The position numbers were made by a program, and so were the translations under genes. Under the pieces are notes generated by a model. That model ran no database searches. It saw only the letters and a program-made list of their open reading frames with translations, and was not told the origin of the DNA. From Roseateles saccharophilus (GTDB taxonomy: Bacteria; Pseudomonadota; Gammaproteobacteria; Burkholderiales; Burkholderiaceae_C), in the NCBI RefSeq assembly GCF_004342485.1, contig NZ_SMBU01000010.1, positions 109,980-173,979 of the forward strand: a stretch of 64,000 nucleotides of DNA, given 5' to 3'. Below are positions 44,864 through 53,217 of the stretch, one piece after another. Every line of letters starts with the position of its first letter. Position 1 is the first letter of the stretch.

Positions 44864-46078
44864 ATGACCAACACGCTGCTCGCCGCCCTGCAGCACCAGG
44901 CCCTACTGCTGAGCCTGGGCGTCCTGCTCCTGCTGGCCGCACGTCCGCTGCTGTTGAAGCGGTTCGGCGCGCGGGCGGCCTACGTGACCTGGCTGCTGTT
45001 GCCGGCGCTGCTGGCGACGCCACTGCTGCCCAGTCTCGCCCCAAGACCGCTGCCAGTGCTCATGGCGGTCGCGGGACTGGCCCGCACGGCCGCCGCGCCG
45101 TTGCTGCCTGCGCCGGACGCCGATCCGGCCTGGCCTCGCCTGCTGCTCGCCGCCTGGCTGGGCGGCGCCGCACTGGTGCTGGCGCTGCAGGCCGCCCGCC
45201 AATGGCGCCTCGCCCGACACGGCACAGAACTGCCAGCCGGCACCAGCCCGGCCCTCGTGGGCCTGTGGCGGCCGCGCGTGGCGCTGCCAGTCGACTTCGA
45301 GGTCCGCTTCACGCCGGACGAGCGCCGCCTCATCCTGGCCCACGAAGACGTCCACCGCGCCCGTGGCGACAACGCCTGGAACCTGCTCGCCTGCCTGCTG
45401 ACCACACTGCATTGGTGGAACCCGCTGGCCTGGATGGCCGCGCGGCGCATGCAGGCCGACCAGGAACTGGCCTGCGATGCCGTCGTGCTGGGCCAGCGGC
45501 CCGACGCCCTCGCCACCTACACCCGTGCGCTGCTCGCGGCGCACGACCTCACGCCGCACGGTGCGCCGCTGGCGAGCCGCTGGGGCAGCACCCACCCCCT
45601 CGTCGAAAGGATTGCGATGTTGAACCGCCCCCACCCGCTGCCGCGCCGCCGCGCCGCCGCGCTCTGCCTGGCGCTCCTGGGCATCGTCGCCACGGCCTAT
45701 GCGGCCCAGGCCCAGCCCGAAGCGCAAGCGCAGATCAACACGGCGCGCAAGGTCGAGATCCGGCTAGATATGGCGTCCGGCGAATCCAAGGCGTCACCGC
45801 GGCTCATCACGGCGCTCGGCACGCACTCGACCATCGAATGGGGCGAGCAACCCGGCGACACCTGGCGGCTGGACTTCATCGTCACGCAGGACGAGGACGG
45901 CAAACTGCAGGTGGTGACGGAATCCAGCCGCCGCGGCACGGTGCTGGGCCGCCACACCGGGCATATCGCCTCAGGCGAGATCTTTCACCATCAGCTAGGC
46001 AGCCCGGACGACGGCCCACCTCTGCAGATGACGCGCGTCGTCACGCTGCTGCCCGTGGATTTCAAGCTGCCGCAGTGA
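44864..46078 (+). CDS. M56-family membrane metallopeptidase, copy 2
   Basis: A 404-residue paralog of the preceding gene, 7 nt downstream. The same layout is present: helices near 10-28, 40-57 and 92-110, HEDVH at 160-164, QELACDA with Glu 201, and last hydrophobic segment at 262-280. The catalytic domain is very similar to copy 1 (LHWWNPLAW, AARRM.ADQELACDA), whereas the periplasmic C-termini have diverged completely. This suggests two different signals feeding one repressor. It ends the operon. Confidence 0.85.
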   Translation: MTNTLLAALQHQALLLSLGVLLLLAARPLLLKRFGARAAYVTWLLLPALLATPLLPSLAPRPLPVLMAVAGLARTAAAPLLPAPDADPAWPRLLLAAWLGGAALVLALQAARQWRLARHGTELPAGTSPALVGLWRPRVALPVDFEVRFTPDERRLILAHEDVHRARGDNAWNLLACLLTTLHWWNPLAWMAARRMQADQELACDAVVLGQRPDALATYTRALLAAHDLTPHGAPLASRWGSTHPLVERIAMLNRPHPLPRRRAAALCLALLGIVATAYAAQAQPEAQAQINTARKVEIRLDMASGESKASPRLITALGTHSTIEWGEQPGDTWRLDFIVTQDEDGKLQVVTESSRRGTVLGRHTGHIASGEIFHHQLGSPDDGPPLQMTRVVTLLPVDFKLPQ

Positions 46079-46099
46079 CGGCCATGTGCCACGCGGGGC

Positions 46100-46879
46100 T
46101 CAAGCCGGCACGCGATAGTTCTCGACGCCGAAGAGGTCGATGCCGCAGTCCAACTGCTCGACCCAGTCGATGAACTCGCCCACCGCCGCGCCGACGATGG
46201 GCGCGCCGTGCTGGGGCACGATCATCGCGATGTCGAGCGGCCGCACCATGGCCGCCCACAGGCGCAGCACCTTGTTGCTGACCATGTAGCGGCGATGGAA
46301 GCCCTCCATGCGCGGGATGTGGCCGGCCAGCGACGACACCTGATGCGTCGGGTCCAAGCCAGTGCCCAGCGAGGCGCCCAGATCGCCCGAGAACAGGATG
46401 CGGCTGACCGGGTCGTAGAACTGGAAATTGCCCTCGGCATGCAGGAAGTGCGCAGGCAGCGCCCACAGCTCGAAGCGGCTCTCGCCCGTGCCCAGGCGCA
46501 GGCGCTCGCCGGCATCGGGCAGGCCGACGATGCGGCCGGTGGTCTTGCCCGGCTTGCAGAAGTGGGGCGCGAAACGCTCCCAGACGCGCGAGATGTAGAC
46601 CGGCGCCTCGGTAGCCGTCATCCAGCGGTCCAACGAGGCAATGATGTCGGGGTCGGCGTGCGAGGCCAGGATGGCCGCGAGCTTGTGCGGCGGAAAGAAG
46701 GCCGACATGCCCACATAGAGCTCGTTGTAGGCGAGGTTCCCACCCGGGTCGAGGATGGCGCCGGTGTCGCCATTGACCAGCAGGAACTGGTTGGACTGCA
46801 CGGCGTCGCCACCCTCGTGGCCGAGGTTGGCGAACATCACGCAGACATGCCGCCCCCGGCGGAACAATTCGATGGACAT
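46100..46879 (-). CDS. MBL-fold protein of the flavodiiron (ODP) type
   Basis: A 259-residue metallo-beta-lactamase-fold protein. The metal motif reads SHADPDIIASLDRW (H-x-D-x-D, as in flavodiiron oxygen reductases, rather than HxHxDH of beta-lactamases). Further ligands are in ALPAHFLHAEGNF, FSGDLGASLG and IVPQHGAPIVG. The flavodoxin domain of flavodiiron proteins is missing. It probably binds a di-iron centre and acts in oxygen or NO sensing or reduction. GGGAG precedes the ATG at 46879. Confidence 0.8.
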   Translation of the reverse strand: MSIELFRRGRHVCVMFANLGHEGGDAVQSNQFLLVNGDTGAILDPGGNLAYNELYVGMSAFFPPHKLAAILASHADPDIIASLDRWMTATEAPVYISRVWERFAPHFCKPGKTTGRIVGLPDAGERLRLGTGESRFELWALPAHFLHAEGNFQFYDPVSRILFSGDLGASLGTGLDPTHQVSSLAGHIPRMEGFHRRYMVSNKVLRLWAAMVRPLDIAMIVPQHGAPIVGAAVGEFIDWVEQLDCGIDLFGVENYRVPA

Positions 46880-46954
46880 CGGGCGGCTCCCATTTTTGGA
46901 CTGAAAAAGGAGCCTAACGACACGGCGCGGCGGCAGCCTTGCTCGTGATCAAAG

Positions 46955-46975
46955 GGCGCGCAGAAACTGCGCGCC
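46955..46975 (-). terminator. Terminator after ridA
   Basis: GGCGCGCAG and CTGCGCGCC form a perfect 9-bp stem with a 3-nt loop, 11 nt beyond the ridA stop on the minus strand, followed by a short CTTTG. A good end for the ybaK-plsY-ridA operon. Confidence 0.6.
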
Positions 46976-46985
46976 GGGCGGACCG

Positions 46986-47342
46986 TCAAACCGCCGCGGT
47001 AACGACGATCTCCACCTTCCACTCGGGCCGCGCCAGGCCGGCGATGACGGTGGCGCGCGGCGGCGTGTGGCCGGCGGACACCCAGGCTTCCCAGGCAGTG
47101 TTCATGCCGGCGAAGTCGGCACGGTCGGCCAGGAAGATCTGGGCGCGCAGGATGCGGCCCTTGTTCGTGCCGGCGCGCTCCAGCAGCTTGTCGATGGCGG
47201 CCAGCACCTGGGCCGTCTGCCCGGTGATGTCGGCGTTGGTGTCTTCGGGCACCTGGCCGGCCAGATAGGCCACGCCGTTGTGCACGGCCATTTCGGACAT
47301 GCGGGCACCGACGTCGAAGCGTTCGATCTCTTGCTTGCTCAT
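46986..47342 (-). CDS. RidA-family enamine/imine deaminase-like protein
   Basis: A 118-residue RidA/YjgF/Rid2-type protein: [20 protein letters not shown], the helix [28 protein letters not shown], and [21 protein letters not shown]. The Arg in PPRAT corresponds to the catalytic Arg. It is likely to hydrolyse reactive enamines from PLP enzymes, though subgroups other than archetypal RidA may differ. Its ATG overlaps the plsY stop (ATGA), so it is coupled to plsY. Confidence 0.85.
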   Translation of the reverse strand: MSKQEIERFDVGARMSEMAVHNGVAYLAGQVPEDTNADITGQTAQVLAAIDKLLERAGTNKGRILRAQIFLADRADFAGMNTAWEAWVSAGHTPPRATVIAGLARPEWKVEIVVTAAV

Positions 47343-48013
47343 GATTTCTTCCTGGCCTTGGCGGCGTGGGTGGGTTTGGATGCGGGATGTGCGGTGGGGC
47401 CGGCCTTCTGGCCGAGCTTGCTCTCGGTGCCGGCAAGCAGTTTCCTGATGTTGGCCTGATGGCGCCACACCAGCAGCAGACCCATGATGATGAGGGCCAA
47501 CGCGGTCGGTCCGGCTTCCCAAATAAGCAACTGATAGATCGGCGCGAAGGCGGCCGACACGATGGCCGCGAGCGAGGAGTAACGGCTGAACCAGGCAATG
47601 ATGAGCCAGGTCGCCAGCGTCGCAACCCCCAGGATGGGATTGAGCCCGAAGATGACACCGGCCGCCGTGGCCACACCCTTGCCGCCCTGGAAGCGGAAGA
47701 ACACCGGCCACAGGTGGCCGAGGAAGGCGCCGAGGCCGACCAGCGCCGCCGTACCCTCGCCGAGGCCGAAACGCGGCCCCCAGATCGCGACGGCCAGCAC
47801 CGGCAGATAGCCCTTCAGCGCGTCGAAGACCAGGGTCAGGACGGCCGCAGCCTTGTTGCCCGAGCGCAGCACATTGGTGGCGCCCGGGTTGCCCGAGCCA
47901 TAGGAGCGCGGATCAGACAGGCCCATCGCGCGGCTGACGATGACGGCGAAGGACAGCGAGCCGATCAGATAGCCGCCGAGGGCGGCGAGCAGGGGGAAGA
48001 GGGTCTCTTGCAT
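47339..48013 (-). CDS. plsY: Acyl-phosphate:glycerol-3-phosphate acyltransferase PlsY
   Basis: A 224-residue inner-membrane enzyme for the first acylation of glycerol 3-phosphate. Its three cytosolic motifs are present: [16 protein letters not shown] (near residue 41), [18 protein letters not shown] (near 100), and the segment [22 protein letters not shown] (near 175). A Lys/Ala-rich tail of about 25 residues follows. The start at 48013 is chosen because GGAG lies 10 nt before it; an ATG at 48022 overlaps the ybaK stop. Confidence 0.92.
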   Translation of the reverse strand: MQETLFPLLAALGGYLIGSLSFAVIVSRAMGLSDPRSYGSGNPGATNVLRSGNKAAAVLTLVFDALKGYLPVLAVAIWGPRFGLGEGTAALVGLGAFLGHLWPVFFRFQGGKGVATAAGVIFGLNPILGVATLATWLIIAWFSRYSSLAAIVSAAFAPIYQLLIWEAGPTALALIIMGLLLVWRHQANIRKLLAGTESKLGQKAGPTAHPASKPTHAAKARKKS

Positions 48014-48018
48014 GCCCG

Positions 48019-48513
48019 TCATTCTCCGATAGCGCAATGCACCGGCCTCGCGCCGAGCAGCTCGGTGAGAACCCGCGGCTCGATGCCGACGAGGTAGCCC
48101 CGCCGGCCTCCGTTGATGCAGATCTTCGGCAGTTCGAGGATGCCGGCCTCGACGAACACCGGCATGGCCTTGCGCACGCCGAAGGGCGAGGTGCCGCCGA
48201 CTTGGTAGCCGCTGTGGCGCTGGGCCACCTCGGGCTTGCAAGGCTCGACCTTCTTGCACGGGATCTGCCGCGCCAGTTCCTTCAGGCTGACCGTGCGGTC
48301 GCCATGCATCAGCACGATCAGCGGCTGCTGGGCTTCGTCCTGCATCACCAGCGTCTTCACGACGGCGTGCTCGTCCACGCCCAGCTGCCTGGACGACTCC
48401 GCCGTGCCGCCGTGCTCGACGTAGTCGTAGACATGCTCGCTGTAGGCGACGCCGGCGCGCTTGAGCGCCTGCGTGGCGGGGGTTTCGCTGACGTGGCTGG
48501 TCTTCTTGCTCAT
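48019..48513 (-). CDS. ybaK: Cys-tRNA(Pro)/Cys-tRNA(Cys) deacylase YbaK
   Basis: A 164-residue single-domain editing protein. The key Lys is in AVVKTLVMQ near residue 54, and the family stretches [41 protein letters not shown] and [15 protein letters not shown] are all present. It hydrolyses Cys mischarged on tRNA-Pro. ATG at 48513 with GAAAAT 6 nt upstream (minus strand) suggests a leaderless first gene of the ybaK-plsY-ridA operon. Confidence 0.9.
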   Translation of the reverse strand: MSKKTSHVSETPATQALKRAGVAYSEHVYDYVEHGGTAESSRQLGVDEHAVVKTLVMQDEAQQPLIVLMHGDRTVSLKELARQIPCKKVEPCKPEVAQRHSGYQVGGTSPFGVRKAMPVFVEAGILELPKICINGGRRGYLVGIEPRVLTELLGARPVHCAIGE

Positions 48514-48546
48514 CCCCTTATTTTCGGGGAGGTGAATGATTCCGTC

Positions 48547-48574
48547 TTGCAACAAGCAATTATTGTTTTACAGT
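48547..48574 (+). promoter_or_regulatory. Promoter of the DUF2975-HTH operon
   Basis: TTGCAA (48547-48552) and TACAGT (48569-48574) with a 16-nt spacer form a reasonable sigma-70 promoter in an AT-rich stretch; GAAGG lies before the ATG at 48603. Confidence 0.5.
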
Positions 48575-48602
48575 AAGTTTTTCTTGTTTCACGAAGGCCC
48601 CC

Positions 48603-49151
48603 ATGCCCGACTCCTTCTCCGCCGACGGTCTGCGCCGCATCCGCCGCCTGGCCTGGGTCGTGAGGACGCTCTGCCTGCTCGGCGTGGTGGTCATCGGCAC
48701 CCTGCCCTTCATCTTCTGGGCCGAGCCCGACTGGGTGGCCGAGGTGGCGTCCAAGCTGTGGGCGGTCGACACGCTGCAGCTCGACCTGGGCTCGCGGCTC
48801 TGGGGCCTGGCGGCCTCGCTGCTGCCGGCCTCGGTGAGCCTGTTCGCGCTGTGGCAGATGTGGTCGCTGTTCGGCTGCTTTGCGCAGGGTGAGCTGCTGA
48901 CGCAGCGGCCGGCCCAGCATCTGCGCCGCCTGGGCCTGGGCCTGTGCGCGCTGGCCGCCGCCCAGCCGCTGGGCCAGACCCTGGTCGTCCTCGCGCTGAC
49001 CTGGGGCAACCCCAAGGGCGAGCGCCAGCTGTGGTTCGGCCTGTCGGGCGACCACTACCTCGCACTGCTGTTCGGCCTGCTGCTGCTTGCCCTTGCACAA
49101 GTCCTGCACGAAGCCGCGCGCGTCGCCGACGAAAACGCAGAGTTCGTGTAA
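48603..49151 (+). CDS. DUF2975-family membrane protein
   Basis: A 182-residue protein with four hydrophobic segments near residues 17-40, 66-88, 108-130 and 148-170. Its segment FGCFAQGELLTQRPAQHLRRLG lies between the second and third. This is the layout of DUF2975 proteins, which are regularly followed by a small Xre/Cro-type HTH gene as here (the stop overlaps the next ATG by one base). A membrane-regulated repressor pair is plausible; biochemical role unknown. Confidence 0.75.
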   Translation: MPDSFSADGLRRIRRLAWVVRTLCLLGVVVIGTLPFIFWAEPDWVAEVASKLWAVDTLQLDLGSRLWGLAASLLPASVSLFALWQMWSLFGCFAQGELLTQRPAQHLRRLGLGLCALAAAQPLGQTLVVLALTWGNPKGERQLWFGLSGDHYLALLFGLLLLALAQVLHEAARVADENAEFV

Positions 49152-49381
49152 TGCCGGTGATCGTCACCCTCGACGTCATGCTCGCGCGCCGCAAGATGCG
49201 TTCGCGCGAGCTGGCCGAGCGTGTCGGCATCACCGAGGCCAATCTGTCGCTGCTCAAGAGCGGCAAGGTGCGCGGCGTGCGCTTCGACACGCTGTCACGC
49301 ATCTGTGAAGTACTGCAATGCCAGCCGGGCGACCTGCTCGCCTGGGAGCCGGGCCCCGAACCTCCCGACAACTCCGACTGA
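49151..49381 (+). CDS. Small XRE/Cro-type HTH regulator (YozG-like)
   Basis: A 76-residue protein consisting almost only of an HTH_26/XRE domain: VTLDVMLARRKMRSRELAERVG, ITEANLSLLKSGKVRGVRFDTL, and the ending ICEVLQCQPGDLLAWEPG. It is translationally coupled to the DUF2975 gene. The partner probably modulates its activity at the membrane. Likely autoregulator of the pair. Confidence 0.83.
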   Translation: MPVIVTLDVMLARRKMRSRELAERVGITEANLSLLKSGKVRGVRFDTLSRICEVLQCQPGDLLAWEPGPEPPDNSD

Positions 49382-49386
49382 CACCG

Positions 49387-50118
49387 ATGAAAGCCCTGCC
49401 CGCCTGCCTTGCCCTGCTGTTGGCCGTGGCCGCCCACGCCGAGCCCGAGGTGCTGCCCACCGTCACAACCGAGATGAAGCGCGATGGCAGCGTGCTGCCC
49501 TATCGCAGCATCAACGAGCTGCTGACCAAGCTGCGCCAGCACGGCGAGGGCCTGTTCCGCATGGACTTCAACGTCGACACCGAGAAGACCAAGCCGGCGC
49601 TGGCCGACATCCGCATGGCCGTGCGCAGCGACGACGCCGACTATCCGCTCAAGATCGACACCGAGGGCCGCTTCGACCTGCCGGTGCTGCCCGAGGCCGA
49701 GGCCAAAACGGCCGACCTCGCCACCAATGTGGCCAAGGGTCAGATGGCCGTGCGCGGCACGCTCGAGCTGACGGTGGCACCCGAGCAGCTCGACATGGCC
49801 AAGGTGCGCCAGATCATGCGCGTGGCGCGCACGCTGCGCGAGGAGCTGCTGCCCTGGTACTTGCGCTGGCTGTTCCCGCGCATCGAAGCGGTGCGCGTCT
49901 GCAGTGCCACGCCGGGCTGGGAGCTGGAGTGGCGCGAGAACGGGCAGCTGCTCGGCCTGCCGCTGCCGCAGGCGGCCGGCGAGCGCGACCCCGACGCGAA
50001 AAAGGGCGAAAAGGGCCGCCCCTGCACGCTGCTGACCGGCCAGGAGAGCTGGCCCGATGCGGCACGGCTGCTGCCGCCGGCGGGCAGCAAGCTCTCCGTC
50101 AAGCTGCAGGGTTCGTGA
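49387..50118 (+). CDS. Exported protein of unknown function
   Basis: A 243-residue protein with a signal peptide (MKALPACLALLLAVAAHA). The mature part is mixed alpha/beta, contains EVLPTVTTEMKRDGSVLPYR and a helical stretch RVARTLREELLPWYLRWLFP, and has two Cys (RVCSATPGWE, GRPCTLL) that could form a disulfide. I do not recognise the family. It starts 5 nt after the HTH gene and overlaps the next gene by 4 nt (GTGA), so it is part of a coupled envelope pair. Confidence 0.65.
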   Translation: MKALPACLALLLAVAAHAEPEVLPTVTTEMKRDGSVLPYRSINELLTKLRQHGEGLFRMDFNVDTEKTKPALADIRMAVRSDDADYPLKIDTEGRFDLPVLPEAEAKTADLATNVAKGQMAVRGTLELTVAPEQLDMAKVRQIMRVARTLREELLPWYLRWLFPRIEAVRVCSATPGWELEWRENGQLLGLPLPQAAGERDPDAKKGEKGRPCTLLTGQESWPDAARLLPPAGSKLSVKLQGS

Positions 50119-50762
50119 ACCCGCGCTGGCTCGCGCGCGGCCTCGTCGCGGCCCTGCACCTGGCCCTGCTGGCCGGGCTGTGGCTGTACCGGCCCGCCGG
50201 CCTGGGCGGCCACGACGAGCGGCGGCTGACGACGGTACGCCTCATCCGGCCCACGCCGCCCCGCCCGCAGGCGCCACTGCCACGCACCACGGCCACGCCG
50301 CGCGTGGAGCCGGCCCGGCCCCAGCTGATCCCGCCGCCGGCCGTCGCTACGGATGCCCAGCCGCAGAATGCCGCCCCTGTGCCGATAGCCGCCCCCACCG
50401 AGGCCAGGCCGGCCGAGCCCGCGCGCTCGACGCTGCGCCTGACGCTGCCGCCCGGCTATGCCGCCTCGTCCGCCGCCGCCCGCAACCCGGCGCTGAGCGA
50501 CCCGCGCAGCAACACGCCGCGGCCGACGCTGGAGGACCGCATCGCCGAGGCCACCGGCGGCACCGGCGACTGGGTCGAGGAGAGCACCAGCGACAACCGC
50601 GCCCAGGCCGTCGGCGCCCAGGGCGACCACCGCTCCGTGTTCCGACGTGGCAACACCTGCGTCGAGGTGTTCCGCTCCCGCATCACCGACATGGACAGCT
50701 TCAACGGCAATGTCGCCCCGCGCGGCGTCAGCATGCTGGGCAAGCCCTACAAGTGCAGATGA
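50115..50762 (+). CDS. TonB-like proline-rich single-pass protein of unknown function
   Basis: A 215-residue protein with one N-terminal membrane helix (LVAALHLALLAGLWLY), a Pro/Ala/Arg-rich periplasmic linker (residues about 45-110) and a C-terminal domain with DNRAQAVGAQGDHRSVFRRG and two Cys (NTCVEVF and YKCR at the very end). The topology is that of TonB or TolA, but there is no recognisable TonB C-terminal domain and no exbB/exbD nearby. GTG start at 50115 overlaps the preceding stop, so the two proteins are made together and may interact. Confidence 0.6.
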   Translation: MNPRWLARGLVAALHLALLAGLWLYRPAGLGGHDERRLTTVRLIRPTPPRPQAPLPRTTATPRVEPARPQLIPPPAVATDAQPQNAAPVPIAAPTEARPAEPARSTLRLTLPPGYAASSAAARNPALSDPRSNTPRPTLEDRIAEATGGTGDWVEESTSDNRAQAVGAQGDHRSVFRRGNTCVEVFRSRITDMDSFNGNVAPRGVSMLGKPYKCR

Positions 50763-50814
50763 GCCGGCGCGCCTCCTTAAACTTGCCAGCGCCCTAGCCC
50801 GACACGGAGTCCCC

Positions 50815-51450
50815 ATGCCCTTCTCGACCTGGCTGCTGTTCTGCGGCGTCGCGCTGCTCGTCACCTTCTCGCCCGGGCCGGGTGTGCTGCTGGCCATCTC
50901 GAACTCGGTCGCCGTCGGCGCGCGGCAGACGGCGTTCAGTTCGCTCGGCAACGCGGCGGGCCTGTTCATCGTGTCTGCGGCGGCCACGGCCGGCATGGGT
51001 GCACTGCTGGCCCTGTCGGCCTCGGCCTTCCTGGCCGTGAAGCTGGTGGGCGCGCTCTACCTCGTCTATCTCGGCATCAGGCAGTGGCGCAGCGCACCGC
51101 TGCGGCTGGACGCGCGGGCCGCGTCGGCGGTGCAGCCGCACACGCCCGGTCGCCTCTTCCTGCAGGGCCTGGGCGTGGCCGTAACCAACCCCAAGGCCAT
51201 CCTGTTCTTCACGGCGCTGTTCCCGCAGTTCCTGACGCCGGGCTCGTCGCTGCTGCTGCAGACGGTGCTGCTGACGCTCACCTTCACGGCGCTAGCGCTG
51301 GCCTCACACGCTTTTTACGTCGGCCTGTTCCGCACGCTGAGCCGCTTCCTGACCGAGGCGCGGCATCTGCGCCTGTTCAACCGCATCTCGGGCGGCCTCT
51401 TCGTGCTGCTGGGCCTGAGCCTGTTGAGGCTACGCAACCGCGCGGCCTGA
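50815..51450 (+). CDS. LysE/RhtB-family exporter
   Basis: A 211-residue inner-membrane protein with six hydrophobic segments. The N-terminal FSPGPGVLLAISNSVAVGAR is the LysE/RhtB signature, and VAVTNPKAILFFTALFPQFL near residue 122 is equally diagnostic. Export of amino acids such as homoserine or threonine, or of related metabolites, is expected. GGAG precedes the ATG at 50815. The last 21 nt overlap the 3' end of the acyl-CoA synthetase gene on the other strand. Confidence 0.87.
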   Translation: MPFSTWLLFCGVALLVTFSPGPGVLLAISNSVAVGARQTAFSSLGNAAGLFIVSAAATAGMGALLALSASAFLAVKLVGALYLVYLGIRQWRSAPLRLDARAASAVQPHTPGRLFLQGLGVAVTNPKAILFFTALFPQFLTPGSSLLLQTVLLTLTFTALALASHAFYVGLFRTLSRFLTEARHLRLFNRISGGLFVLLGLSLLRLRNRAA

Positions 51451-53130
51451 GGCCGCCCGCTGCTCCTCCTGAAGACGCAGCACGCGGCGCTGCACCTTGC
51501 CGGTGGTCGTCATCGGCAGCGCCTCGATGAACTCGATCTCCTTGGGGTACTCGTAGGGCGCCAGGCGCGCCTTCACATGGGCCTGCAGCGCCTCGACCAG
51601 GGCCGCATCGCCCGCCTGCCCCTCGGCCAGCACGACATAGGCCTTCACGAGCGCGCCGCGCTCGGCGTCGGGCTTGGGCACGACGGCCGCGTTGGCGACG
51701 GCCGGGTGCTTGAGCAGGCAGTTCTCGATCTCGCCGGGGCCGATGCGGTAGCCGGCACTCTTGAAGACGTCGTCGGCCCGGCCCTCGTACCAGAGCGTGC
51801 CATCGGCGTCCTGGCGGGCCAGGTCGCCGGTGCGGCACCAGCTGTCGCCCGGCGTGCCACTGAACTTGGCCTGCGTCGCGGCCTCGTTGTTCCAGTAGCC
51901 GAGGAAGAAGACCGGGTCAGGCACGCCGTGGCGGTCGCGCGCATGCACGGCCACCTCGCCGATCTCGCCCTGCGCGCACTCGCGGCCCGCGTCGTCGATG
52001 ACGGCCACGCGATGGCCCGGATAGGCCCGGCCCATGCTGCCCGGCCTGGCCGGCCACAGCGCCTGGCAGTTGCCGACGACGTAGTTCATCTCGGTCTGGC
52101 CGAACATCTCGTTGACCGGCACGCCTAGAGCGTCGCGGCACCAGGCGAACACGGCATCGCCCACCGCCTCGCCCGCGCTCATCAGCGCGCGCAGCTTCAG
52201 CGCGTGACGCTTGGGCCGAGGCTCGGCCTTCATCATGGCCTTGAGCGCGGTCGGGAACAGGAAGCTGTGCGTGACGCCATAGGTCGACATCAGCTCGAAG
52301 GCCTTGGCCGCCGAAAAGCGCCCCTGCCAGGCCACGATGGGACGGCCGAAATAGAGCGTGGGCAGCAATGCGTCCATCAGGCCGCCGGTCCAGGCCCAGT
52401 CGGCCGGGCTCCAGAAGACGGCATCGCTGGGCCGGGTCGCGTCGAAGGGGTCGAAGCCGAACCAGTCCTGGCTGGCGATGAAGCCGCTCAGGTTGCCCAC
52501 CAGCGCGCGCTGCGGGATCAGCGCCCCCTTCGGCGCCCCGGTGGTGCCGCTGGTGTAGATCAGGATGGCCGGGTCGCTGTGCTTGGTAGCCACGGGCTTG
52601 AAGCGCGCCTCCTCGGCCTGCAAGGCCTCCATCCACGGCAGTTCGTCGCCCTGCACCGGGCTGTCGCCGACGACGAGGACGCGACGCAGCGCCGGGCAGC
52701 GGGCTTTCACCTCGCGCAGCGCCGCCAGCGCCTCGCAGGCCGCAATGGCCAGCACGGTGCCGCTGTCCTGCAGCCGGTACTCCAGCGCCTCGGCGCCGAA
52801 CAGCATGGACAGCGGCATCGCCACCGCGCCGATCTGCTGGATGGCGATATGGGCCACGGCCGTCTCGAAGCGCTGCGGCAGCACGATGGCGACGCGGTGG
52901 CCGCGGCGCACACCCTGATTCAGCAGCGCATTGGACAGGCGGTTGGCGGCGCGCTGCAGCTGGGCGAAGCTGTACTGGGCGCGGCAGCCGCTCTCGCTGT
53001 CGAAGTAGATGGCCGTGGCCTTGGGCGTGTCGCGCGCCCAGCGCCCGCAGCAGGCCTCGGCGATATTGAAGTCCTCGGGCACCTGCCAGCGGAAGGCGGC
53101 ATGCAGCTGCGCGTAATGGTCTTCCGCCAT
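51430..53130 (-). CDS. Acyl-CoA synthetase (medium-chain / AMP-binding)
   Basis: A 566-residue ANL-superfamily ligase. The phosphate loop is ILIYTSGTTGAPKGALIP near residue 190, followed by WSPADWAWTGGLMDALLP, the adenine motif MFGQTEMNYVVGN near 340, the hinge WCRTGDLARQDADGTLWYEGR near 430, and the C-terminal catalytic Lys in PMTTTGKVQRR. The pattern fits the MACS group that activates short or medium carboxylates (acetyl-CoA synthetase-like). It is monocistronic. Confidence 0.87.
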   Translation of the reverse strand: MAEDHYAQLHAAFRWQVPEDFNIAEACCGRWARDTPKATAIYFDSESGCRAQYSFAQLQRAANRLSNALLNQGVRRGHRVAIVLPQRFETAVAHIAIQQIGAVAMPLSMLFGAEALEYRLQDSGTVLAIAACEALAALREVKARCPALRRVLVVGDSPVQGDELPWMEALQAEEARFKPVATKHSDPAILIYTSGTTGAPKGALIPQRALVGNLSGFIASQDWFGFDPFDATRPSDAVFWSPADWAWTGGLMDALLPTLYFGRPIVAWQGRFSAAKAFELMSTYGVTHSFLFPTALKAMMKAEPRPKRHALKLRALMSAGEAVGDAVFAWCRDALGVPVNEMFGQTEMNYVVGNCQALWPARPGSMGRAYPGHRVAVIDDAGRECAQGEIGEVAVHARDRHGVPDPVFFLGYWNNEAATQAKFSGTPGDSWCRTGDLARQDADGTLWYEGRADDVFKSAGYRIGPGEIENCLLKHPAVANAAVVPKPDAERGALVKAYVVLAEGQAGDAALVEALQAHVKARLAPYEYPKEIEFIEALPMTTTGKVQRRVLRLQEEQRAASGRAVA

Positions 53131-53217
53131 GAAGGGCCCCGGGGTTTGAACTAGGGGTCGATGCTAGCCAGCGTGGCTGCCGCGGGCCTCATGGATTGCC
53201 CGGGGCCGGGCTTCAGC

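Noticed and set aside
46100..46879. MBL-fold gene as the beta-lactamase controlled by the BlaI/M56 operon
   Set aside because: The motif is of the flavodiiron type, there is no signal peptide, and the gene is convergent with its own ribosome-binding site and no operator dyad.
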